The notes below the pieces were generated by a model, which worked only from the letters and a program-made list of their open reading frames with translations, made no database searches and was not told the DNA's origin. The position numbers and the translations under genes were made by a program. Positions 10,901-21,555 of a DNA stretch of 64,000 nucleotides are shown piece by piece; position 1 is the first letter of the stretch; every line of letters starts with the position of its first letter. The stretch comes from Panicum virgatum (lineage: Eukaryota > Streptophyta > Magnoliopsida > Poales > Poaceae). The stretch spans positions 29,151,120-29,215,119 of the forward strand of contig NC_053145.1 in assembly GCF_016808335.1 (NCBI RefSeq). The letters are read 5' to 3'.

Positions 10901-13900
10901 ACTCACGAACCTAGCTGTTTATCTTTTTCTAGCTTTTATATGTCTGCACAGTTACAAAGATACCTAATCAATTTTCTGATCTTGTTACAGAGTCACTAGA
11001 CTGGGTGTTCTTCAGGGAATCCCTGTTAAATATGCTTCTGGTACGACCCACATCAATATCAATGCACTAGTTTTCTTGTCTCTTTTATGCTTTTGTTAAA
11101 ATAAAAGATTTTATCTCTGGAGTTGTGATTTCTTTTTGAGTTACATGCCACTGATGTACATTTACCATGTGATTTGTGACAATGCGGATATTTCTGTTGA
11201 CAAATATTAACAGGGATCACGAAAGCTCGTGTTCAAATCTCTTGTAAAGAACTGCATGTATCTTCTACTCAACCAGTTTCACCCTGAAGTTGAAGATGGA
11301 GTTGAAGGCAGCATACCTTCTGAAGGAGAAGCTAAATCAGCATCTGATATGGATTCTTCCCTAAATTATTTATTGTTGGAGTCAGAAAGGACTCTTGTAT
11401 CCCTCCGGAAATTATTTGTGATGGTTGGTATTTGATATTTGGTGATACAGGTACCTTGTTGTAGCCTAGTGCTAACCCTCATTCTTATGTAGGTCATGGA
11501 ACTTGACTTGATCAGGAAGGAAGCCGACACATTGGGGCTGACTTCAAGAGCTGACGGGTTCAGGTCAGCCAGTTTATTTTACGTTTTGAACTGAAGGTGC
11601 TTTTATTTGTTAGGAAAAAGTGTATTTTTCATCCCTTAAGTATTGCAAAAGTGTAACTTTCATCCCTTATGTTTTAATTGGTGCAAACCAACCCCTTAAC
11701 TAATTAAACCGGTACGATAATCATCCCATCTCGGTTTACCAACGGTTTAGGCCACGTAATCATCTGACTACCGTTGTTTAGCCACGTCATATACCTTGAG
11801 CGAGTCTGGAAGTGATCAGATGATAAACCATCTAAATTTTTTTGTGCTCCATGTATATAATTTATGCGGTTTGTGGCTATTATTTATTTATATTGATTTT
11901 AGATGCAATAGTGAGTTCACTGCATTGTAACAAGCGAGTTCAGAGCAAGCGATTATGAAGTCTGACACCTTGAATACATAGCATCGTCTTTACATGTCTA
12001 TGGCCCATAAAAGGAACAAAATAAAGATAAATAAACCACAGAACTTTGCCGTCTCAATCTTCCATGCATAGCTGCGGCAGATTGTTCCTTTTCTTCCTAG
12101 GCTCGTGGGCACTAACATGTTCAGTGCCACTTCCTGAAGTGACATTGTGTATCACTGAAGTTGCAGTCATCTTGGAGTGCTGGGTGCTGTCATTTTTCTT
12201 CATCTTCTTTGTAGCAGCAGAACTTTCCTGAGATCCTTGCACAATTGCCTGCACAATACATACTTAGTTAGGTGTATTATAGTAGGAGAAAACACCAAAA
12301 AACATGAGAAATTTAACTGACCATGTTGTTTTTCCTTGATGGTGCTTTTTGTGTAGGGTTAACAGGTGTTATTAGTGGTGTAGAGTTAGCATGTGCATGC
12401 AGTGAGGGGTTAGCCTGTCCGCCTCCTCCTTGTACAACTAGATGGGTTTTATATTCTGCACAAGTTCTCTTGTTGTGAGTAGTACATTTGCACCAGCTGC
12501 ATTTGCTTACAGTTCCCACCTTTGATAACTTAGTTGCTTTAGGTTTCTCATGTCGTTCTCTTCTACGCTCTTTCTTAGGCCTTCCAGGAAGCTTCACATA
12601 CCCTGGAGCTATTGGTTTAGGATTATCTGATGCTGGCCAGTGTTGCATGCCTTCAACAGGTTCAAGGCAATGTGCATAAGTCTTCTTAAAATGTTCTATG
12701 GAATAACAATCAGCCACATATGCATCTAGATTGTTAGTAAGCAAGTGTATGCATGATATAGCATGATGGCAAGGGAGGCCTGACAGTTCCCAGTACCTAC
12801 AGCTGCACTTCCTCTCATTCAAATCAACAGTATATCTGTAAGTAGTAAAATACTTCACCTCAAACTTCCCTGCACCATTCGAAATTACTTCACAATTAGC
12901 AGTCAACTTGATGTAAGAATTAATTTTCCTGTTGATATTGGGACAGATTAAACCTGTCCATCTGTCCCACTTTGTCCTTTGTTCCTGGATCCTAACCATT
13001 ACCTTCCTCCTAATGGTTTCCAGCATAGAAATGATTGGAAAAAATCTTGCTTCAACAATCCACTTGTTGAAGCTCTCACATATGTTGTTGTCAACACTGT
13101 CACAATTAGATCCTATTCTGAAGTAAGCTCTGGACCAGTGTTCAGGGGATGTTTTAAGGATAGCATCAGCTCCATCTCTAGTTTTCTGTGCAAGCTTAGC
13201 TCTGGCCAAATTGAACAAAGGCACACTTGGTGCCTTTGCACATCTCCAAAAGAGTTTCTGCCACTCCTTTGTCTTGTAGGTTTTCCTCCAATTGGCATAG
13301 ATATGCCTTGCACAGTTTCTATGTTCAGCCTGTGGTGCCCAAAAGCTTACAGCATTGATAATGCCCTTTTGCTGGTCAGAAATTATCACCCACCCAGTAC
13401 CATCACCCATTAGCACATCCCTAAATAACAGATAACAAAACCAATCCCATGATTCATTATTCTCCTTTTCCACCACTGCCCATGCTATTGGGTACATTTG
13501 ATTGTTTGCATCCCTCCCTAAAGCACACAATAGCTCTCCGTTGGTTGCGCCTTTAAAGAAGCAACCATCAAGGCCTATTACTCTCCTACATCCAGCCATG
13601 AATCCCTTCTTTATGGCGTCTAGGCACACATAATTTCTTTGAAAGGTAGGTACTTCAATATTAGGTTCAAGCTTGACAACAACAGTTGATCCAGGATTAC
13701 TTCTTAGCAATTCAGCTTGATACTCAAATATTTTACCATACTGTCCCTTTGTTGCATCAAGCCACTTTAGCATCTCAAGCTTCTTAGCTCTCTTTACTTA
13801 AAGAATGCTAACATCAGCAAACATTTCCTCTGCAATATGAGATTTCAGGCTATCTATCCTCCAACATGGGTTGGCTCTGATTAGCTTTTCATACTTCATA

Positions 13901-16900
13901 GCTATTCTTTTTGCAGTCACTAATTTGTTATCTTTCCTTTGTGGGCATCTGTGCACATCATTGAAGGTTGTGATTTGCCAACTTTCAGATTTGGTTGTAT
14001 CAGAAAGAAGGCATGTCCACGGGCAAGTAACCCAATAGCACACAGCTCTAACCCTCTGTAGGTCATCCTTCTTGAATCTGATGAGTTTCCTCTCATGAAG
14101 TCCATACTTTATGATTGCCTCCTTGAATTGTTTCTTATCAGTAAATTTCATACCCAAAGAGAACTGTGGCACTTCATGATTTTCACTGAATCTAGGATAT
14201 CTTGACTCCCTTTTGATCAGGTGCCCTTCATCGTCAATTTCATCAAACGAATCATTAAAATCAGTTGAGTCTTCATATGCACTACCATCTTCATTGTCAT
14301 CCCCTACCATGTTTTTCGATCCAATCGATAGCCCCTCAAAATAAATCTCATCTAGGTGCTCATATTTACCTGCACGAAGCATCTTCTTGTAGTCCTTGAA
14401 TTTTGCAGTGATAACAGTTGCCTCATCATCTTCTTCAGATGATGATGAATCACCAGGCACATACTCACTGTCACTGCTCTCTTCGTCCTCTTCTTCAACC
14501 ACTGACACAATTGGAGTAATCAGGTTGCTTCCGGCTATGTTACCTCCATGTGATTAAGTGATTGGGGCTTCAAAAATTCCTAATTTCTCAACAAATACCT
14601 CTGCATAACTCCAGTCCAGAATTGTATTCTTCATGAGCTCAAAGCTCATGTCATCATATAACAATATGAATCCAGCACTCATATCCCTGCCAGGCATTAA
14701 CCACTGGAATCTCTTGTCATCTGCCTCCTTATCAGACACCTCCCTGAAATGCCCTCTAATCTCTGTTAGCGAAATCTTGTTGCGCTCAATATATACCAAG
14801 TCATCAGACCCGCCAATATAGCTGACACTGCCACCACTATTCACAAGATCACCATCCCAATGAAAATGAACAGCTAGGTATTCAACATGATCCATTCAGA
14901 CCCTACATGAAAATGTGTTCTAGATGGTCATGGCAATTCTTGCCCATGTTGGAAAACAGAGTATGATCACAAGACAAAAAAAAAGAGATAGATGGCCATG
15001 GAAATTCTCGGCCATGTTGGAAAACAGAGGACGATCACAAGACAAATAAAAAAGAGATGCAGAGAGGAGAGTTTACCTCAAGAATTGGAAGTTACGTGAA
15101 CTGGTCTTGGTCCACTCCTCCACCGCAAGGGATCAGTCACCTCTGGAAAAAATTGTCGCTGCCGCTGCCGCCGTTTAGGAGCATTCACAGAAAAAATGCC
15201 GCCGCCGCCGTCTACAAGCACGCACGCTAGGGTTTACGTGGCCTAAACCGTTATTAAACCGAGATGGGATGATTATCGTACCGGTTTAATTAGTTAAGGG
15301 ATTGGTTTGCACCAATTAAAACATAAGGGATGAAAGTCACACTTTGGCAATACTTAAGGGATGAAAAATACACTTTTTCCTATTTGTTAAGTACTGACAC
15401 TTCGTTTCTTTCTTTGTAGAAACCCTATCATGGAAGTTATTTTGGATGAGCTAATTTATAACATCAGTTACTTATCCCCATTTCTCTTGGTAACTGCAAC
15501 TCATTGGCATCTCTTGACCACTGTCTTTCTTTTATGGATATCTTAATTCATCTGTTCGTGTTGTTATTGTGTTAAACTTACATGAAAAAGACTGACCTGG
15601 TTATGCATCAATGGCTTTTTGTAAAATCCATTCATGGCTGTTCACTACTAGCTAAGTCTTTTTGCCAATGGGGAAGCATATGGTTTGATTATTGGTCAGT
15701 GCTAATCCCTTTGTGAAATTGAAAATTTCAGATCAAATAGTAGCTGTCAGCCTGTCACATCAATGGCTTCTTGTAAAATCCATTCATGGCTGTTCACTAC
15801 TAGCTAAGTTTTTTTTTTTTTTGCCAAAATGGGGAAGCATATATGGTTTGATTGGTCAGTGGCTCAGTGCTAATCCCTTTATAAAATTGAAAATTTCAGA
15901 TCAAATAGTAGTTCTCAGGTTAACTTGGGTGCTTAATAGTTCAATACACAAAAGTATGATCTTTGGTGCAAGCAATCTAGCTGCAACTCTGCTGCAGTGA
16001 GTTCTGATGAAAAGACAAATTTGAAAAAGTAAACAGAAAGTGCTAGTATTAACCTTGCATTGCTCATTTTCTCACCATTCTGATTCTTAAGTTGCTTGTC
16101 TTTGCACCTTTAACTGTAAACAAATGACTCTTTGATTAATTATAACAGGCCTTCATGGAATGGAAGTGGAAATTGGAGATTATTCTACAGTACTTTTCAA
16201 AGTACTGTGGCAAGGTATTCTAGATTTACTCTTCAATGACCTCCCTTGTTCTAGAGCCTGATGTGCTTAACAAGCATTATTTCCACGCAAAAATGATTTC
16301 TGGGACCTGGGACAGCTTACAAGCTGATGTTTGGTGTTTCATCATTTTACTTGTTGTACTCAATCATTATGTATATCTTTAAAATGATTTTATTTAATCT
16401 CTTTAAGAGAAAAATGAATAGATTGTTGCAGCTATGCCTTATGCTGACCTCACATAGGCTTATCTGTATCAGCTGTCAGCCTGGTTATGAACCTGTGGCT
16501 CTCCCAATTGTTTTCTGTTTTTTTTTTGAGGAAATCGGGAAGGGAGGCCCCTATCAGGATGGCAACGGGGCGGGTGGGGCCGGGGGAGCGCCTCCCGTCC
16601 CCGCCCTGATCCGCGACCTCTAATCCCCGCCCCGATTCCGAAACATCAACCGGGGGAGAAATGTGCCCCAGCCCCGTTGGGTCCCCAAACCCTGACGGGT
16701 CCTCATGGGGATCAACCACCCAGCAGATGAATCACAAATAGAAGTCCAAACAATTAAATCAGAAGCTAGTAACATGTAAAGATGCACAGATTCAAGACAA
16801 GTCACATACATCATCACAGATCGAGCACAAGTGCATACAGCTATGGAGCAAAAGGTCACAAGCTAATAGATCCAACACAAGGCCATGCTAGCTTGTGCTA

Positions 16901-17077
16901 CAAGCTAACAGATCAGATCAAGCGCACCGTCCTGGCCCCTGGGTCTTCCGCCGGCCTGGACAGAGCAACCAGTGGACGGGTTAAAGAATGACGCAGCACC
17001 CAGCGTGCACTCGGGCGGTCAAGCCCTCGCTGCTTCGTGCCCTCGGCTCGCGCGCGCTCAGAGCGAGCCCAAGTGAC

Positions 17078-17108
<31 letters not shown>

Positions 17109-20100
17109 AGACGAGCTGGCCAGCGGCCACCGCCGCATGCTACTGTGGGAGGAGGAACGAGGACAAGATTTAGGGTTTCAGGGAAAGACGAGTTTATATA
17201 TGGGCGCTGGAATATTGGGCTTCGATGGGTTGAGCTGTTGATGGGCCACTGGTCAATTCAGGGCCTGTGGTGCCCCCACAGGGCGGCTTTTTTATTTTTA
17301 TATTTTTTAAAAACGTTTTTTACAGAAATATATTTTCGGTTTCACATTTTACAGTTTTATACCCCTACCGCCTGGCAGGGGGGCGGCAGGGGGCCTACCG
17401 CCCGGCAGGGGGGCTGCAGGGACCTACATGTAAATAAATATAAATTTTTTTTGCGCGAAGGCCTCTGGCGGGAGCCTGCCGCCCCCCTGCCAGGCGGCAG
17501 GCTCCTGCCGCCCGGTGGAGGGGTGGCAGGCTGAAACCATCTGTTGGCATCGGTGGACGATCGAGCTGGGGCCCGGCCCGGGTGGGAGCGGTCGATAATA
17601 TATGGGCACGTGCATGGTTTCAGCCTCCGATGGTCTCTACACACCATGAGAGAGAGAGAGAGATGAAGTCCAAGCAAGTGCAACAAACACATTATTAACG
17701 GACAGTGTGGTACAGGAACGCATTTGCATACGTGGCTAATTTTGGGACACGTGAGGAAGGCAAGCAGAATTAACAAGCAGAGCATGCATGTCCGAATACT
17801 ATAGTATCATGCTATAGCTATGGTATCTTGTTTAACGTTCAATTTAAATTTCGTTCATTGTATCAAATTGGTCAGCCCCAAATGCTTGGACACATGGTTT
17901 GTGGCCACCTTTAGCACAAGCACCAATTTTATATTTGGGGGGGGGGGGAGCCTGCTGCCCCTCCACCGGGCGGCAGGTGCCTCCTGCCGCCCGGCAGGGG
18001 GGCGGCAGGCTCCCGCCAGAGGCCTCCGCGCAAAAAAAAATTATATTTATTTACATGTAGGTCCCTGCCGCCCCCTGCCGGGTAGTAGGGGTATAAAACT
18101 GTAAAATGTGAAACCGAAAATATATTTCTGTAAAAAACATTTTTAAAAAATATAAAAATAAAAAAGCCCCCCCCCCACGGGTGTAAAATCATACCCGGCT
18201 CCGCCCCGTTAACAATTTGGGGCCCCGACCTGCTTCCCCATGGGGAGATTTTAGCCCCCGTCCCCGCTTCGTTCGGGTTGGGTCTCCGCGGGGATCCGCT
18301 CCCGCAGGGAAAACTGCCACCCTGAGGCCCCTACGTATTTATGTTAATAATGCAGAAAAGCTATATTAGTGCATAGGTAACAGTGGTGCATGTACTGGTA
18401 TAAAGGATACAGAATGGAATACCTAATACGAAAAGAATTAGGCAGTGGCTCTCATAATTGTAGCTTAATCATTTGTAGTTTGCGAGTCTCATTTTTACAA
18501 ACACATAGTTAAAAATTAAGTTAAACTCCAGCATTGTCAAGTTGCATCAATGTGGAATTGAGACTTGTCGTAATGTTGTTATACTTGGTATCTTCCATAA
18601 CATGTTTTCTTCTTCTAGTAACCATAAAATTATACATGCTTTTTCTACCTCCTTATCTTTGCAGGGTGCAGTTCGTACTCGAAGGTCGGATAGTTCACAG
18701 CAAGATTTGAAATTGGGAAGTGTCCTGAGTTTCTTTTTGACAACAACAAGCGCAAAAGCTATTGTCAAAAAGATGGGTACAGAAGTTGCACAGCTTCTTT
18801 TAGCGCATGCCTACCAGGTTAGAGACCTAAAAGACTTCTACTTTCCTTCTTGAATGAACTTTTTATTACCATTTCTTGATTTTTATGTTACCTTGTATAT
18901 AGCAAAGTGACTGCAGGACTTAAAGAACTTTATGTTACCTTGTATATAGTATGATAAGAATCAAGAAATTATTTGCCAGTACGCTCTCATGGAAATAGTT
19001 TATTGGGCCAAACTTCAATATACAAAATGCAATAGTCATTTTTTGTGTGACCTGCAAGCTGCAGCATATGAGTGTGTCCTGTCATGTGGATGCTCATATG
19101 TACTCTACTAATGGTGCTGGTGTGCACAGTTAGTTTTTGAAGACAAAAGGCCATATTAGGAATCTACAATATAGTGATCTCACTATATTATAGATTTATA
19201 ATATGACCTGGTTATTGTAGATGTATGATTCACCCAACCTAAATTACCTGGCAATCTGGAGGGATTTGTTATAGTCCATGCTTATCCAAATGAACCATAA
19301 TTGCATAGGTTACACGTTTTGAACCTGCAGGGTGATGATGTTATCTTTATTCTGGAAAATAGTGTTTCCTCTTGAACATTCTCTCAGTTTTTATTTAAAT
19401 ATCATGAATACCCATTACCCAGTTCTGTCACCATTGTGAGCTCCTCTACAACCATCCCATTGCCATGATACCTCCTCAATTGTGAGCCACTCATCCATTG
19501 AGTGCCTCTAGTGTTCTGGTGAATTCCAAAATATCATGAGGGCCAAAACAGCATGTTAGCCGCTACTAGAGTGTCATTTCCCAGAATGTACAGTGACTGC
19601 AATGTTATTATTTATCATACTCTTCCTTTGTATGCTACCAATTAAATTTCCAGTTTACTGATGATACCGTGTTAATACCAGTGAAGAAATTTATAGCACA
19701 TGTTTTACTTTTTAACTCAAGAGCAACTGTAAGGTGATATTATTGATAAACTTCGAGCTGTTAACTTAGATCCCTGTGTTTGACGTTCATAGTTTGCTCC
19801 TTATGTTGTTTTGATATATTTCCAGCTGCTACACTCTACCTATTCAGTTCTGTTACATAATTTTCAGGTTTGCCTGTATGTTCAAAGTGACTCTAGCGAT
19901 TCTACTGCTACAACTGAAAAGATTGGAGCAAGTCTCCAAGAGATATCTTGTGACTTCATATCTGCTTTTCAAAATCTCAGAAAAGTTGGCCTGTGAGTAT
20001 CTTAAATTTTATAACATCTACAATGTACCAACCATCATGTCTCTGAAGCTTTGAGGAGTCCGATTGATGCTTAGCAGCCAGTTATATGATGCTACAAAAG

Positions 20101-20262
20101 AAACTGTCACTGCATTACATGATTGGCAGTGAATCATTGATCTGAATTTGCATGGATTTAATTTGTCGTGTCTGCAGGAATATCCAGATCTCGCCATTTG
20201 AGAAAGAAGCTCTGTTTACTGCTGCAACATTGTCTAGGAAATTGAAGAATGAAGAAAGATAG
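7991..20262 (+). CDS. SNI1: SNI1, negative regulator of systemic acquired resistance (SMC5/6-linked)
   Basis: Fifteen exons: 7991-8114, 8231-8297, 8770-8863, 9156-9218, 9319-9408, 10030-10098, 10812-10893, 10991-11040, 11214-11423, 11493-11563, 15420-15489, 16149-16214, 18665-18817, 19868-19992, 20178-20262. They total 1419 nt (472 aa plus TAG), all with GT-AG borders. The product follows Arabidopsis SNI1 (about 430 aa) from end to end: AMAILDSSGIKDS, FLEAVRSACLAA, LVVVKESWLP, MELDLIRKEADTLGLTSRADG, MEVILDELIYN, WKLEIILQYFSKY, VRTRRSD, and a C-terminal FEKEALFTAA. SNI1 is a leucine-rich helical-repeat nuclear protein that holds back SA-dependent defence genes and is an Nse6-like subunit of the SMC5/6 genome-maintenance complex. 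The start is the ATG after a pyrimidine-rich leader. Introns 10 and 12 contain a MULE and a hAT; the frame is intact, so the gene should work if these introns are removed. Confidence 0.93.
11604..11612. repeat. MULE target-site duplication, left copy
   Basis: TATTTGTTA at 11604-11612 is repeated exactly at 15381-15389. Nine bases is the Mutator-superfamily length. Confidence 0.92.
11613..15380. mobile_element. Full-length Mutator-like element (MULE) in SNI1 intron 10
   Basis: The 3768-bp element has matching terminal inverted repeats of 147 bp (11613-11759 and 15234-15380) that begin GGAAAAAGTGTATTTTTCAT and differ at only a handful of positions. The 9-bp duplication TATTTGTTA is exact. Its transposase gene runs opposite to SNI1. 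The perfect duplication, nearly identical ends and single open transposase frame with only two stops indicate a fairly recent insertion. Confidence 0.95.
12054..14895 (-). pseudogene. MULE transposase, two in-frame TAA stops
   Basis: Reading frame 14895-12322 (858 codons) plus a last exon 12248-12054 after a GT-AG intron. Domains in order: an N-terminal PB1-like domain typical of plant MULEs (LAVHFHWDGDLVNSGGSVSY), an acidic linker, the MuDR DNA-binding region (FTDKKQFKEAI), the MULE transposase core (RVIGLDGCFFKG, ISDQQKGI), a SWIM zinc finger (CSCRYWELSGLPCHH) and a CX2CX4HX4C knuckle (CSWCKCTTHNKRTC). The frame is broken only by TAA at 14554-14556 (end of the PB1-like domain) and TAA at 13798-13800 (between MuDR region and core). 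Both could be CAA codons changed by one C-to-T. The protein cuts and joins at the 147-bp TIRs; this copy cannot make a full-length one. Confidence 0.9.
15381..15389. repeat. MULE target-site duplication, right copy
   Basis: TATTTGTTA, exact match to 11604-11612, immediately before SNI1 exon 11. Confidence 0.92.
15606..15918 (+). repeat. Direct duplication in SNI1 intron 11
   Basis: Two neighbouring copies (about 15606-15750 and 15758-15918) share CCATTCATGGCTGTTCACTA, GGGGAAGCATA and GAAAATTTCAGATCAAATAG in the same order. The second copy has a longer T tract and small insertions. It looks like an old tandem duplication of about 150 bp. Confidence 0.85.
16554..18325. mobile_element. Non-autonomous hAT-like element in SNI1 intron 12
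   Basis: The ends are TCAGGATGGCA (16554-16564) and TGCCACCCTGA (18315-18325), imperfect inverted repeats of each other. GGCCCCTA is duplicated exactly at 16546-16553 and 18326-18333. Terminal regions are GC-rich. No transposase frame is present. About half the length is a nested foldback (17284-18168). The family resembles the hAT in the SNI1 promoter in having an ATGGCA-type end. Confidence 0.85.
17284..18168. repeat. Nested foldback element with long inverted arms
   Basis: The left arm, about 17284-17531, is complementary to the right arm, about 17949-18168. Shared words include ACAGAAATATATTTTCGGTT, GACCTACATGTAAATAAATA and GGCCTCTGGCGGGAGCCTGC. The left arm has an extra 30-bp GC-rich repeat. 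The loop (17532-17948) holds a (GA)n tract and no gene. Transcripts through SNI1 intron 12 could form a long double-stranded RNA here. Confidence 0.85.
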
Positions 20263-21555
20263 ACTCTGGGTGTCAGGGTGTGGTACGTAGGAATCTAGGA
20301 TCAGATGGTGTTGGTGTGACTCTGGCTAGCGGTATAATCCAAAAAGCCTATTTTGGCCTCTGTATGGTATGATTATGTCTCCCTGTACATATGTGATATG
20401 TCTCTATGGTATCTATCCCCTCCTGGTAGTGTGTATCGCAAAGCTGTAGATACAGAACTTACGAATCTATTCTACATAACTTATGCATCCGTGTTGGATA
20501 TCTTGGGAGCAACACCAGTTTCTTTGAGGACATGTTTGCTTCTAGGATCATATATCAATACTTAGCTCCCAGGTTCTGGTTTCCTATCCGCTCAGGATGT
20601 CCCAATGAGTTGGACTGGAACCGAACGGATGCTTGGTCGAGGAGGGTGGGTGCCGTTGAGCACTCCATCTGATCTGGGTGCCCTATCTCCTTGCATTACA
20701 TTCAAAGAAGCCTATTTGTAAATTCAAAGAATGAACGTGATTTTCATGAGCTTCTTGGACTTCTCCCTTCCCTTCGGTTCACTGATGGTGAGAAACATGT
20801 GGGAACTGTGTTGTGCAAATAGCTTAGTGCGAAGAAATGATAATTACTAAAAAGAACACGTAAAATTTCCTAGAACCATGTTTCCAAATTTTACCTGGTT
20901 GTATCATTGTATGTATGAGATTCTCTTACAGGGAATGTTTGAAAACTCTTAAACGTCTTTTACGGATCAAGTTTCACCTTCACTGTGAAGAAGTGTTTTT
21001 ACCCTACAAGCTTTAAAACTCGAAGAAAAGGAAGTGAAAAACATAGTTATCCCCTTTTAGGCTTTTATTACAAATTTTAGGCTTTTACCCTGTAAGCTTT
21101 CTCTAGCACAGGTTGCCTGTGCTAGAGAGAAAGCTTCTCAAGTCACACTTACTGTTGGAGCTTCCTTTCCGAGATCTAGCTATGCAAAATTTAGTTGCAT
21201 TGTTAGACGGTGGATGAATTTTAATGTCCTGCTTGTAGGGGAGTGGAGTGTTAAGTTCTACCTACTTTAGTTAAATAGTCAGAAATTTCAAATGGTAGGT
21301 TAATTGAAAACAGATTCACAAATAAATTTGAAAATTGGATTTTTTTTGGAATAATTCAAGCTTGGAATTAATATTCTAGCACATATTCCTGAATCCGAAA
21401 TTCGACATCATGTCAGCTCACAGTTGACTGTTGAGGTACACGTCGGTACAGACTATAGCATCACTTCAAAAAAAAAAAAAAACGAACGGTGTGATTGAGC
21501 TGCGAACCAGCCAAGCCCAGAAAACCCTTTCCTCATCGCTTTCAGGGCTCCGGCG
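20263..21555. other. SNI1 3' flank and ATP11 upstream region
   Basis: Contains the SNI1 3' UTR and the ATP11 promoter. A poly(A) tract (21467-21482) lies about 75 bp before the ATP11 ATG. No other gene or transposon end was recognised. Confidence 0.5.

Noticed and set aside
7991..20262. First reading of the SNI1 exons as MULTIPOLAR SPINDLE 1 / PRD2
   Set aside because: The motif order and C-terminal FEKEALFTA end fit SNI1 along the whole length; MPS1 motifs are absent.
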